Shown piece by piece: positions 40,441-52,416 of a stretch of DNA of 64,000 nt. The DNA comes from Pyronema omphalodes (lineage: Eukaryota > Ascomycota > Pezizomycetes > Pezizales > Pyronemataceae). Made by a program: the position numbers and the translations under genes. Under the pieces are notes generated by a model. The model had not been told where the DNA came from. It saw nothing but the letters and a program-made list of their open reading frames with translations, and made no database searches. How positions within the stretch are numbered: the first letter of the stretch is position 1; every line of letters starts with the position of its first letter. The stretch covers positions 62,001 through 126,000 of the forward strand of contig JAJJXM010000056.1 in the NCBI GenBank assembly GCA_024516155.1. Reading direction: 5' to 3'.

Positions 40441-43400
40441 TTACAACCAATTGGCAACGACAATCCGAATAGTTTCCCATAATATGAATCGCCAACGCCC
40501 AGCCCTCGACTCCCTCCTAAACAGCGCCTGCACAACAGCAGACATCATCCTGCTACAGGAAATCAACATCACCGACCCCGCCTTCGCCACCACCCACCCC
40601 GCCGTCACGTTGGTCCTGCCCCCCCGCGGTGACAGAGCCTCCAACAGGACAGCGGCGTATATCAATCGCACAAACCCTTACCTGAAAGTATCACAACGCA
40701 CAGACATATGTACAGACCCGGACCTCCAGGTCCTCGAGGTAGGTACAGATCTCATCCCCGCGTTTTTCCTTTTAAATATTTATAATGAACGTGACTCCGA
40801 AACCCAAACCTACACAATTCCCCGCTCCCTATCACCCCTCTCCCTCCCCCGCAGATGCGTTATAACAGGTGACCTCAACGCTCACCACGCTCTATGGAAC
40901 TCCGCAACACGCACACCCAAACGTGCCAGTGAACTGGTACACCTAATAGAACAGGAAGACTGGAGATTGGTTTCCGTCCCAGACACCCCGACACACTACT
41001 ACCAACGGGGGACTAGATCCTCCGTTATAGACTTGACCCTGGCCTCGCCAGCCATGATGGAAGAGGTAGGGACCTGGGCCATAGACGATGAACTAGCCAC
41101 CGGGTCGGACCACGACGTAATTCGCTTCGACATCCAAACTGTGCACCCAGACATAGAACCTACCCCCCCACCGGAACGTCTCAACTGGCGGAAAACAGAC
41201 TGGGCCTTGTTCTCCACGACCCTCCAAGCATCCATCTCCGCATCGACAACACAGTGGAGTCAGTACGCCTCCAACCCCACACCCGAAAACCTCGACGCCT
41301 GGGCACGCCACGCGAGAGAACATATCCTCAATGCAGCCCGCGCCTCCACCCCCGTACTACAAGCCACCCCCCGCTCGAAACGTTGGTGGACAGTGGAAGT
41401 CACCACCGCCAGCAAGGATATGACCCGCGCGAAAAGAAGGTGGAAATCAACAGGCTCAGACACTAACCACACCATTTACCGCCGCCTACGAAACATGTAT
41501 CACCGTCAGATAAGACATGCCAAGGATGCGATGTGGAAAGAATATCTAGCTCAGGCAGAAGGACCAGACGTCTGGAGGGCCTTCAAATACACAAACCCGC
41601 GCCGTGCCCAACTCACTCCGAATATCCGCGCCACAATCAACGGTAGGGAGGAACTCTGCAGTTCGTTCGACAGGAAAGTAGAGGCATTTCAGATGTTATT
41701 CCCCCCACCAGCGCCCCCGCCCCCCCCATCCACGCTCCCCTGTCGCAGAGAGACAGCGTGGACGACCTTCTCGCCATTGGAGGTCAAACAAGCCATCTTT
41801 ACCTCTTCCCCCTCGAAAGCCCCAGGACCCGACGGGATAACCTTTGGTTGTCTCTGCCAAGTGTATCTCGCCGCCCCCACATACCTAACCAATCTATACT
41901 CGACGCTGGGCACTGTAGGGTACCATCCCCGCGGGTGGAGACAGGCCACGACGGTAATTATACCAAAACCTAACAAACCCGACTACGCAAATCCAAAGGC
42001 ATACCGCCCAATCGCCCTGCTGAAATGCCTTGGAAAAACGTTAGAGAGATGAATGGCGACTCGGCTCGGACAACTCGCGGAGACCCGGGAACTGTTACAC
42101 CGAGACCAAATAGGAGGCCGCCCGCAGCGATCCGCCATCGACGCCGCAATGGCGCTCGTCCACGACATTGAAATGGGTAAACAACAGAAACGTATCACCA
42201 CAGCACTTTTCCTAGACGTACGCGGAGCTTTCGACAATGTCTCCGCCGATCGCCTTCAGCAGACACTACACCAGCTAGGCTGCCCCCGACAAATCCGAAC
42301 ATGGTGCGAAACCTTCCTCGCCGAAAGGACGACCGCTCTATCCTTCGACGGACAAACAGATCGCCAACGCCCAATTAAAACGGGAATCCCCCAGGGTTCC
42401 CCAGCATCACCGATCCTGTTCCTCCTGTACTTAAGACCGCTCTTCGACGCACTAATGCAGGAACACCCGTTCGTGTGGACCCCCAGTTACATGGATGACG
42501 TCGCAATCGTCGTACAGAGTCGAACCCGGAAAGAAAACGCGCGCCTCCTGGAAAAAGTCACCAAAACAGCATTCACTTGGGCAGCTTCCAACGCTGTGGC
42601 CTTTGAAGACTCAAAGACGGAACTCCTTCATTTCCACTGGGCGAGGTCAGATACAATCACAGACAATGAAAAAGTAAAACTACCGAACGGTACGATAGTG
42701 AGCCCTGGGACGCAGGGAGGAGAAAAAGATGTTGTACGATGGATTGGTATGTACCTAGGCAGATGCCTTACCTTTAAAGCACATGTACGTAGAAAAACAG
42801 CCGCCGCACAAAGAACGCTCAACGCACTATGCCGATTAGCAAGATATGAAACTGGTCTGTCTCCCCACGCAACCCGACTAATTTTCCAGGCATGCGTCCA
42901 AACTCCTGCAGACTTTGGCGCGGAGATATGGTGGACACGACAGAGAGACCTTGCCTCGAAACTACAAACCCAACAAAATTCAGCCCTACGCCGCATACTC
43001 AACGCCTTTAACTCGACTCCCACACTGGCGCTCCATAACGAGACCGCGCTACCTCCGGTACCGATACGCCTGGACCACAAGCAACGCCAATACGCACTTC
43101 GCGTCCTCACTCTCCCTCCGACACATCCGATCGCACGCCGGTGTCCCACATCCTTCCCCATACGGAGCTTACAATCCGCCGCCATTGAGATCGCAAACGA
43201 GTACGGCCACCTGTGGCACAACACCACACGACAGCCCACGCGCCTCCTCAGCGCTCTACACTCTCTCTCGCCTTGGCTCCCTCTAAACGCACCGGTCGAA
43301 GACACCTCCCTCCCCGTTCCGCTCGACGCCGACGAAAACCTCTTAACTGTCGACATCCCCACAGCCCCGAAACCCGAGACAGCGCACGCCCACCTCCTAC

Positions 43401-44374
43401 TCCTCGACAACCTCAGACGACGCCGCAATGTCATGATCGCCCACACGGACAGGTCGCAGACCGCGTCTGGCACCGGCGACGGATACACCATCACCATTGG
43501 ACTACCCACCACCATTAACGCCATCGTACCTATGGGAGACACAGCTGAAGTGTTCGATGCAGAGGTGCGCGCAATTCAAGAATGCCTCTTAACGTGCTTG
43601 AAATACATCGCTCGCCTCAACCTCCACAACCGTCGACTGCACATCTTTAGCGACAACAAAGCTGCGCTCCAACGTGCCTCACACCTCCGACGCGGCCCCG
43701 GCCAGGAAATAGCCCACACTATACATGAGACAGCCGAAGCCCTACTACAACACGACGTCACAGTCACCCTCCACTGGATCCCCGGTCACTCCGACATACC
43801 CGGCAGCGATGCCGCAGACCGCCTGGCTAAAAAAGCCACCGAATCCCTCCCCCGTGCGAATCTACCCATTACACTCACCCGGCTACGCAACAAAGCACGC
43901 GAGAAGACCGTCGCCGAGTGGACACACTGGTACTCCTCCTCCGATCGACCACACACATACTCTGCCCCGCACCGGAGACGCATGGATCCCATCTACGTCG
44001 ACAACCCCCGGTGGCTCTCTACCGCGATGCTTGGTCTCCGTACAGGCCACGGATACTTTCTGGACTACCTGGCACAGCCGCCGACAGACTCCTACCCATC
44101 GCGACATTGTAGCTGCCCGCTACACCCCCCTCAGACCCCTCGGCACCTGCTCCTCAGCTGCCCAGATCACCAGGACGCCCGGACAACACTTCGACAGGAT
44201 CTCAAACTCCACAGGAATTCCCGGATCAATTTGGACAACATCCTCTACACCCCCTCCGGCACAAAGGCTCTCTCTTCGTTTATCTCCGCGACAAAGGTCG
44301 CTACGTCGGTATGGGCTCATGCCAGGTTAAGTAGGACTCGCAGGCAAGACCACCCCCGTTTCATTGACAGCTAA
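40433..44374 (+). pseudogene. LINE-A ORF2: endonuclease, reverse transcriptase, RNase H (one nonsense codon)
   Basis: 1,313 codons in one frame broken only by TGA at 42050-42052, between LGKTLER and MATRLG, where other copies have leucine. Endonuclease motifs are LLQEINITDP, ITGDLNAHHALWNS and TGSDHDVIRF. A proline-rich linker precedes the reverse transcriptase with PGPDGITFGCL, FLDVRGAFDNVSADRLQQ, GIPQGSPASP and YMDDVAIVV (near residue 686). RNase H carries VFDAEVRAIQE, IFSDNKAAL and HWIPGHSDIPGSDAADRLA, but its first motif reads AHTDRSQ instead of TDGSQ. The C-terminal CSCPLHPPQTPRHLLLSC finger is intact. The stop codon removes everything after the first part of the reverse transcriptase. 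Confidence 0.94.
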
Positions 44375-45005
44375 GAAGCAGTACTGCTTGACTTCTCCGT
44401 GCATTATAGATTCGTCGTTCTCTTTTGACATCATGTATTGCTTCTTATTTTCTTTGCTTTTCTGTTTCCTTTGTTATCGCGGGCGGAGTTTGATAGGAGA
44501 AGACAGTGGAAGGAGAAGGGACCGGGGTAGGAAGGGGGGACGGGATTGCACGACGAGAGTTTTTCCTTTGATTATTTCCTTTCTTTTGTTTTGTTTTTAA
44601 GGGCGGAAGGGGTATACGGGATTGCACGAGGAGAGAGAGGCGCCATGGGAAGGGGCAGAGTGGGCCGGCGGAGGTTATCTTTTTCTTTTTGCTCGTGGAG
44701 GAAATAAAGGCGGGAAAAACGGTTAAAACATGGGAGGGGAAGGGTGGAGGAAAGAGAGGACACCCGGCGCGGTGGCCTCTGTGCGAACAGGGCACTGGAA
44801 CAGCAGACGCGGTTGGACAACAGGACCAACGAAGTAATAGTGGGGACAGGACCACAAAATCACAGCCTAAGGGAGGATCAGCGGAGGTAGAGACGGGACT
44901 TTGTTTTGTTTTTGCTTTTGACTTTCCATGTACTATAAACCTGTACCCTGGTCATAACCAATAAGGTTGCATACGAGTAATGAATGAACAAACAAACAAA
45001 CAAAC
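44375..45005 (+). other. LINE-A 3' UTR and (AAAC)n tail
   Basis: Near-identical to 12365-12995, with the block GGAGGAAATAAAGGCGGGAA near 44697. No gene is seen. Confidence 0.85.
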
Positions 45006-45852
45006 ATCGCTGAGGAAGAGGCCGTGAGGTTCGGTGCGGGGGGCGCCGAGATTACTTGTTGCTGTTTGTCGATTTTCTTCTTCAGGGCGGCCACAGCAGC
45101 CTTGAGAGCTGCTGATTTCGCCTGTGTAGAGTCGTACGCTGTGCGCAGCTTCGCATTTGCGCTGTGCAGGTCGTTGAGTTTCGCCAGAACGGCATCAAAC
45201 CTGTCGTTGATGTGGTCGGTTATGTTGTACATTTTCTCTTTGACTGTGTTGAAGCGGCGGTGAGTCTCTTTGTTGTCCTGGTTCACACCTAACAAGGTGA
45301 GGGCACTGATCCGTGAGTGGTTTATTTGCGATGATCTGTCCAGGTGTCTCTCGTCACCTGTCCCGAATGCTTCAAGGATGAACTGGATCATTTTGCGGCG
45401 CCACATATACAGCGATCGGGTAGTTGTCGCTTGTTGCTGGTCTGTTGAAGCCGAAGGAACTGGTGATCCTGCCATGACAACGTTCTGGAGGTGTTCTGCA
45501 GCACTGTTTCCATCAACTCCATCAACTATTCCATCTCTTCCATCAAAAGTAGAGTTAGATCCATCATGAGGAAGGTTGGCTAGAACATTGTACGCTTTTT
45601 CGGTCCGTTTCGATCGTTGGGCGTTGTTTTGTCGTTGTTTTGGCGACATTTCGTGAGGTGGGGTAAGCCGAAACTCGTGAAAACAATGATCTTACGACAA
45701 AAGTCAACAAAAACAACGTAGAATTCCCTGATAATTCAGAGAATAACGTAACAGAGTGCTGCGGAATCCGAATCCGATGAGAAAACCGGGGGTTTCGGTG
45801 CTCGTTGTTGAGAATGCAGGGGGGGGTCGCTGTTGCCGTGTGATGATGTGTG
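45006..45852 (-). mobile_element. ORF1-only element, copy 3, 5' part
   Basis: The coding 5' half and leader of copy 3, displaced by LINE-A. The leader runs to the C-rich box (about 45810-45850, CACACGGCAACAGCG). A LINE 5' end is fused upstream at 45853-45952. Confidence 0.88.
45018..45649 (-). pseudogene. ORF1-only protein copy 3, N-terminal half (diverged variant)
   Basis: ATG at 45647-45649 opens MSPKQRQNNAQRSKRTEKAY. The coding frame is open to the LINE-A junction at SSAM. Residues 75-150 differ markedly from copies 1 and 2 (for example LYMWRRKMIQFILEAFGTGD) while the coiled coil is kept (ETHRRFNTVKEKMYNITDHI ... AALKAAVAALKKKIDKQQQ). A diverged yet unbroken frame suggests selection on the protein rather than a single recent copy. 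Confidence 0.8.
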
Positions 45853-45952
45853 GTAAACTGAGTGCGATAAGGCGATTTCCGTCGGCAGTGCCGGCAAATT
45901 GGAGGTTCTTGTCGACAATGCAGGGGGGGGTCAGCTGTTGCTGTGTGGTGTT
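45853..45952 (-). other. LINE 5' end fused upstream of ORF1-only copy 3
   Basis: About 95 bp of LINE-B-type leader (minus strand) beginning CACACAGCAACAGCTGACCC. It includes GCCGACGGAAATCGCCTTAT and switches to the ORF1-only leader at about 45850. Copy 2 has a comparable fusion of about 400 bp. Confidence 0.75.
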
Positions 45953-47162
45953 CGCTGAATAGATACAACTCATCAGTGGCAACCCTCCGAATCATAACTC
46001 AACATCTGAATCGCAGCACGACCGCCCTCACAACACTGTTAAACACAGCTAATGTCAACACCGACATCATCCTTGTTCAAGAGGTCAATGTCAAAGACCC
46101 TAAGTTTGCTATTACCCATCCCGATTTCCTTTTACTCCTTCTGCCCCGTGTCCAGCACAAGGTCAACCGTACCGCAGCATACGTCTCCCGACTCAACCCC
46201 CATATCCGAGTAACCCCCAGACCGGATATCAGTGGAGACCCCGATCTGCAAATCCTGGAGGTCAGCACCGACCTCATCCCCTCCTTCTATCTCGTAAACA
46301 TCTATAATGAGCGCAACCCCTTCACAAAAGCATACACAATCCCCCGAGCACTCACCCCCCTTGGCCTCCCTCGTCGCTGCATCATCACCGGCGACCTCAA
46401 TGCCCACCACTCCCTCTGGAATTCACATGCGCACAGGACGACAGGAGCGGAAGAACTTGTAGAGCTGCTGCAGACACACGATTGGCAGCTGGTGAATGTC
46501 CCGGATGTCCCGACCCACCACTACAAAGACAGCTCTGGCGCATCGGTTCTGGACCTCACTCTGGCCTCCCCGTCGATAGCGCGAGAAGTAACAAACTGGG
46601 CCATCGACGACGGAATGGCTACAGGTTCAGACCATGAAGTCATCCGATTTCAGCTAAACTCTTTACATCCAGATCACACAGAAGCCCCCCCACAGCTACC
46701 CGTTTGAATTAGCCCAAGACGGACTGGAACTCGTTTCACCAAAGAACTCCAGTTCCTCCCGGAAGCTAACCACCCGTACTGGACACACCTCCAAAACAAC
46801 TCGTCCGCCAGCAATCTCGACGAGTAAGCTCCCCTAGTCCGTGACTCCATACAGAGCGCCGCCACAAAAGCCACCCCGACCCTCACCCCCACCACACGCT
46901 CTAAACGGTGGTGGACGAAACAAATCCGCAACACTCGCCGCGAGATGACCAACGCCAGATGCAGGTGGAAGCTCTCCAGACTTCCCACCCACCACGAGGA
47001 ATACAAACGCCTCCGCAACACCCACTACCGAACGGTGCGTTGCGCAACAGACTCACTGTGGAAAGAGTACCTCGCAGCGGTGAAAGGCCTGGACATCTGG
47101 GCGGCATTCCGCTACACCAACCCACGCCGCACCCAACTGACCCCACCGGTCAAAACCCAGGT
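45953..47162 (+). mobile_element. LINE-C fragment: start of ORF2
   Basis: It begins at the ORF1/ORF2 junction (compare 52400) and is cut at about 47162 by the inverted (AAAT)n of a minus LINE-C. Confidence 0.85.
45956..47162 (+). pseudogene. LINE-C ORF2 N-terminus: endonuclease
   Basis: It reads YNSSVATLRIITQHLNRSTT, LVQEVNVKDP, ITGDLNAHHSLWNS and ATGSDHEVIRFQ, which are the APE-like endonuclease motifs. The ORF2 ATG is missing: three bases are lost around GCTGAATAG. The frame stops at 46705-46707 and further frameshifts occur before RYTNPRRTQLTPPVK. The reverse transcriptase is absent. Confidence 0.87.
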
Positions 47163-47908
47163 ATTTATTTATTTTTTTATTCATTCATATACGCATCCAA
47201 CCTTAGGGATATGGCGGAATCTACAATTCAAATACAATGTTCAGGACCTGGGTGTGATGCCAGGTCCCCACTGGGTAAGCCCCAGAGCTGTCAGAGGTTT
47301 TTGGGAGTGTAGTCTCCCATTTTTCTTGTGCCTTAGTCCATCTCGCGTCGTCAGTTCCAGGAGCCCTGTTCGCTCAGGGGCCACCACGCCGGGTTGTTCC
47401 CCTCTATCCTCCACCCTTCCCCACCCATTTTTAGCCATTTTCCCGCCTTTATTTCCTCCACAAACCAAAACATAACAGAAAAGCAAAGAAAAAGATAACT
47501 CCACCGGGCCACCACCTTTCCTCTTTCCCCTCTCCGCCACTCCTTCTACTCCTGCCCGTCTCCCTACTTCCTTCCCCTCCATTACCCCCGCGCCTTGCTC
47601 TCCTCGTCCCCTGTGTCTTCTCCGCGTCATCATCTCTCACTCGTCCCCGTCTCCACCCTCCTCCCCCGCGCTCCTCGTCTCTCCGCCTCCGCAGCCTCCC
47701 CTCTTCCCCGGACTTCCCCATACGACACAGTAGAAAAACAAGAAAAGTAACCAGCTACCATCCCCCGTTGCTCCTCCCATTGCCCCCTGTAACGTCTGCT
47801 TCCTCTCGCCTCCTTCCCTCCCGCGTCCCCGAAGTACCTATGTATATTTATTTTATTTTGTTATGTTATTTCTTTTTTTTTTTTTTTTTTTTTTATTTTT
47901 TTCTCTTC

Positions 47909-48862
47909 TTAGTTGTTTTGGGTGTTCGTGTGCTCGTCTGTTAGGTCCAGCAGCGTCCCCCAGCCAGTGGTCAGTGTGACAGGAGAGTCCTCCTCAGCGG
48001 GGAGGGTACTTAGCCTCGTGTGCGCCCATTCGGTGGTCGCGACTTTAGTCTCGGAGATCATGGTTGTGAGGGCCTTGGGGCCAGCGGTGGTGTAGAGGAT
48101 GGTGGAGAGTGTGAGTTGTCGTCTTCGTGGGAGTTTCAGTATTCGGCGAAGTTCAGTCCGCTGCGTAGTGTACTGTGGGCAAGATAATAGGAGGTGTTTA
48201 GGGGTCTGTGGGGGGGGCATGGGGCATGGGCAGGAGCGGGAGGGGTAACGATCGGTGGGGGGGTGCGCGAGGCAATCCAGGACATACCCGTGGCCGGTCC
48301 GAAGTCCCAGTATGGCCCTGGAAATCTTGCGTGGGTGGGAGGTATAGGCGGGATCGAGGCGTCGACGGTGGGGGGCATCGTAGGTTTTAGGCTTCTTAGC
48401 TGAGGTGTACCAGTCGATCCAGTCGGTAATAAATTGCTCCCGAACTTGCCGTCGGACCCAAGACAGGGAGACAGGGGGCAGCGCGGTGGGGGTGAGGGAG
48501 GTTGCTCTCTTCGCGACGAGGTCTGCGGAGTCGTTGCCGGGTATGTTGGTGTGTCCCGGGACCCAATGGAGGGTGACAGTTGCTTGTTGTTGGTGAAGGT
48601 AGGAGGCTATTTCGTGAATAGAGCCACCGAGTTCCTGTCCCGGGCCGTACATCGCGCGGGAAGCGGGGAGGATTGCTGCCTCGTTATCCGTGAATATGTG
48701 AATTCGGCGGTGGTGGAGGTTGTTGAGTCGGAGGATTTTTAGGCAGCTCGCGAGGCAGTCGTGGATGGCGCGCAGCTCCGCATCGAAGACTGCCGTCGTG
48801 TCGCCCATGGGGATGATTTCGTCGAGTCCCCGCGGTAACCGGTCTGTAATGCTGTATCCCGC
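47909..48862 (-). pseudogene. LINE-C ORF2 C-terminus: RNase H and zinc finger
   Basis: Open from the junction to the stop at 47909-47911. It has GYSITDRLPRGLDEIIPMGD, VFDAELRAIHD, IFTDNEAAI and LHWVPGHTNIPGNDSADLVA, then LGLRTGHGYVLDCLAHPP and CPCPMPPPQTPKHLLLSC. The first catalytic Asp (TDGS) is encoded on the other side of the insertion, at about 57220-57230. No lesion is visible in this part. Confidence 0.9.
48851..48862. repeat. LINE-C target-site duplication (left; partner 57181-57192)
   Basis: GCTGTATCCCGC is present on both sides of the block made of the solo LTR and the plus-strand LINE-C. It identifies the insertion site inside the minus LINE-C RNase H. Confidence 0.9.
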
Positions 48863-50209
48863 TGTGAACCTGGGTATTGAGGCGTTCAATACAGAGGTTT
48901 TTCCGATCAGTTGGTGGTTCGTTCGAAAGATATTCGACTGATAGATTTTTCTCAAGAAGCCAGGAAGTTAACTAATCGATCACAGGCCGAATAAACTTAA
49001 GGGTCTCGTCCTGAGGTGTTTGATGTAGAAAGGTATAGTCGTAACCAGAGATCAAGTTGCTGATGCTGGAGGAGACGGTGGGAAGACTTAGGGTCTTTTA
49101 TAGACTTTCGTCTACAAGTTCGCCCAGACTTCCCAAGGGAACCAACTTCCAAACTAAGCTTAGGAGATACGACGTGAGTCAATTCTTTGACAAATCTGCT
49201 GATGGCTCGCATCATGCTGCATGCGCAATTATATTAATTGCTCACTTGCATGATGACCTTCGTGTCAGATTAATCCTTGACATTCCTTGCCGTGCTACCA
49301 CACCTTCCAATCAGGTATTGGGGTTAAGCGCCTAGTGGAGGGTGACTCCACTTGAGCGCATAATGCAGTGACTCCTCTGATAATGACATGTGAGTCATAT
49401 ATTTTATGAGTCGTCTTGATCATAGATCTCCTTAGAGAATCTCCATTGCGATTGAAGGAATCTGACATCATAAGGCAGACTATGCCTTACCGGAGCGCAC
49501 TGCCCCGTCACATTCCTGTGTGATGTCATAAGAGCCCCCACCTGCGCGCACTTGCGCGCAGCCACACCCTGGTGTGTACGCAAACGCCATCTTATCTTGC
49601 AGTTGGTAGTCATTGGCCTAAGGTCGCGTCATATCAGTTCCATCCAACGGTTTCCCTGAGTGGTGTTCCTTGCTACAGGACGTCGTCGCATGCTAATGCA
49701 ATCTTGACCCTTGTCCTGAGCTCCACTCCTGTTGGCTGACTAGACTCTGCCTTGTTCCTTGGCCGACTATCCGCCCAACTCAGACCGCGGATGATCCAAT
49801 TCGTCTGCCTTGCACTGTCCTGAGAATTCCCGTCTCTTGCAAGCCCTCCGGTAGCCGTGCTTGGTGGAACACGACCTCAAGTATAAGCAGGTGTCCTTTC
49901 GCCGTCGTCTTCTGTCTCCATCAGCGTCGTCTGTAGTTTTCTCATGGGTAAGTCGACACCCATGAGGTAAGTTGTTCCTTGTTCCCATCCATCTGTGATC
50001 CTCCCAAACTGACAGTGACGCCTCGGGCCGGGATCCTCGTGAGGTCCTTTCGGAAAGTCACGAATCACGTGACGTGGCTAGCTGGAGCTCCTCAGGGGGT
50101 TCCGGCACGGGATACTAACCTTATTATTCATTCTCCTGTCAATTTTGCCATGTTCTCATAATGTTATACATGTTACCTATTCTATACTCACACAATATAG
50201 GGTGTGACA
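48863..50209 (-). repeat. Solo LTR of a diverged Gypsy relative
   Basis: 1,347 bp with TGTGAACC...GTGTGACA ends, alignable along its length to the LTRs at 1699-3105 and 9283-10692 but clearly diverged. TATAAAAG (49095-49102, minus), the inverted repeat CTGCGCGCACTTGCGCGCAG (about 49542-49561) and CACGTGAC (about 50066) are conserved. The flanking 5-mers CCCGC and CCAGC suggest a mutated target duplication. No internal region is present. Confidence 0.92.
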
Positions 50210-50214
50210 CCAGC

Positions 50215-50627
50215 ACACCACCCAGCAAAGAGCGACCCCCCCTGCCTTTTGACAACCACGCCAAAATCGCAAGATTTTATCGCAGATTATTGTTCGGCAG
50301 CCACGAATTACCTATTCGCAGCCTTTCCAGACCAGGCTCTCGCTTTTTCATTGAGTTTTCATCCAAAAAGAGTTTTCGGGCCCCTGAGAAAAGCCCCGCA
50401 AACTGGTTCCATCAACACCGCTCCCCACCCACATCAAAAACCATCATTTTAATCGCGGATTCCTTGTCGCTACCGCAAAAACAACTTATTCCGAGTCTCC
50501 GATGCCTACCTGATCCTCCGCTCTTCAGAAACAGCCCCTCCCCCCCGACAAAGCACCCCCTCGGGCGCTCGCGAAGGAAGAACGCGCTAACGCGGAGCCG
50601 CAAGGGTCCGACGGGTCAGACACAGAA
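50215..50627 (+). promoter_or_regulatory. LINE-C 5' UTR
   Basis: Non-coding leader with the C-rich box near 50227-50250 (CAGCAAAGAGCGACCCCCCC). Apart from this box it has little similarity to the A and B leaders. Confidence 0.5.
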
Positions 50628-52416
50628 ATGCACGTAGTCACGAGCTCTGACATCAGCGACGACTCTAGCGACGACGACGCGTCTTCCGGCGCGGACTCCC
50701 CCACGCCTGCCACCCGCAACAACGCCAACCCCATCCCCAAGACCCCCCATAGTAAGAAAACCCTGCCTGACGTGAACTGCGACACCCCCGACCCTATCAC
50801 CAACAATGACCCCCGCTACACCATCCACAATACCACCGGCAAAAGTAACAAACGCCAAGCCACATCCGCCGCCCAGTCCGTGACACACATCGCCGCCGAT
50901 TCCACCCCTGTTGCAGCCAAAGTCAAACGCACCCAACTTACTGCTGACACCTCCCCCGCCGACGATTCCCCCTTGACCCTCGAGCAACTATCCAACACCG
51001 TCAACACCGTCACGGACATGTTCCGACACGCAGACAGAGCCAAGAACCACAGAATCTCCCAGGCGTTCCGATCTATCCACAAGTACCAATCCACAATCCG
51101 TGCCGTTCACGATCTTCTATCCCGCATCGCCCGCGTCATACTCCCCAACGAAGACATCTCAGCCCTTCTTTCCCACGTCAAACCCTCCGGCCCCGAGAAC
51201 CCGATTACCACCGCTCCACCTTCCCCGGAATCCACCGACCTCCTTTCTATTCACGCACCCTCCCCCGTTGCCCCCTCCCCCAAGGAACTTGCCTACTGGA
51301 CACAGCGCTGTCTTGAAGCTGAGAACCAGCTCAAGGAAAACAAGATCCCCCTCGCCGTCCACGGCCCCCGCACCGATCCGAACCCCTCTACCCCATGGCA
51401 AGAAGACGGACCCGCAACAAAAAAGTTGTCCCCCGGTGCCGCCCCCACGCCTCCTAAACAGACCCCTGAGCCTGCCAAAGCCCAAAAGAAAACTTCCTCC
51501 AGCCCCAGCGACATCATCATCCCCTGCCCAGACCCCCGCTCCCTCCCTGACAGCGTGAAAGCGGCCATCGGTCTCTCCATCAACGCTGCCCTCCAAGAAA
51601 CAAAGGTTCCCGGACATATCTCCATCATGACGGTCAAACGCAACATGAACGGAAACCTCATGCTCACCGCCCCCCCCCCCCCCCCCCCCGCAAACCTCAC
51701 CCGAAGAACTGACCCCCCATCTGCCGCTAATCCTCGCAGCCGCCCGACATGTACATCCCTCTTTGCTCCCCCCTAGGCTTAACGAAAATTGGTACAAACT
51801 GGCTGTCCACGGTATCCCGACCGACTTTTTCCCAGAGACCGAGGAAGGCATGACGCGCCTGAAGAATGAGATCGAACGCAATCACAACGTCAACCTTCCG
51901 CAGCTACCACGCTACATGTCACACCCAGAGAAGAGGGCTTGTATGACAGCATTGAGCGTAATGATAGACCCCCGCTCTAGTGACGAATACAACACCCTCA
52001 AACGCACGAAAGTTGTCGTGCTCTTCGAACCCCGCCGGGTGACTGAGTTCTTCTCAGCCCACTCCATTGACCAGTGCCGCAGATGTCAAAAGTTCGGCCA
52101 CCACCACGCCACCTGCGCCGCAGATAACGGTCCCGTCTGCGCCATCTGCGCCCTTACGCACCCGACCGAGTACCACCCATGCGCAGCCTGCCCCTCACTT
52201 AAAGGCCGCAAATGCATCCATACCGTATACAAGTGCATCAACTGCGCCGATGCTGGCCTTCCCGACACCCAACACGCCGCCTACAGTATAGAATGCACCA
52301 TCAAGGTGAACACTGTACGAGAGCCATGGCTGAAGACCCGACCCAACGATACCCAGAACGCCATCTCCACGGAGACCAACCCCATCGCAGATACTACCAT
52401 GACCGCTGATGAATAA
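50628..52416 (+). pseudogene. LINE-C ORF1 (gag-like, zinc knuckles), frameshifted at a C20 run
   Basis: Starts MHVVTSSDISDDSSDDDASS. A helical region (EQLSNTVNTVTDMFRHADRA ... IRAVHDLLSRIARVILP) and a proline-rich linker follow. A run of 20 C at 51670-51689 disrupts the frame; the minus copy has CTCCCGCCCG there. The second frame carries NWYKLAVHGIPTDFFPETEE, VVVLFEPRRVTEFF and the knuckles CRRCQKFGHHHATC and CAICALTHPTEYHPC. A third Cys cluster ends the domain. The stop TAA overlaps the ORF2 start as ATGAATAA (52409-52416). An RNA-binding role is inferred from the family. Confidence 0.9.

Larger units (their letters stand above)
38304..45005 (+). mobile_element. LINE-A, full-length and nearly intact
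   Basis: A 6.7-kb element with a 12-bp target duplication. It has the C-rich 5' box (about 38325-38350), intact ORF1, ORF2 with one stop codon, 3' UTR and TGAATGAAC(AAAC)n. It is near-identical to the fragment at 1263-1698/10693-12995, so the family moved recently. Confidence 0.94.
47163..48862 (-). mobile_element. LINE-C (minus), 3' half
   Basis: From the inverted tail (ATTT)n at about 47163 through the 3' UTR and poly-T (about 47870-47892; an A-tract on the sense strand) to RNase H. It breaks at GCTGTATCCCGC (48851-48862), which recurs at 57181-57192, where the 5' half continues. Confidence 0.92.
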
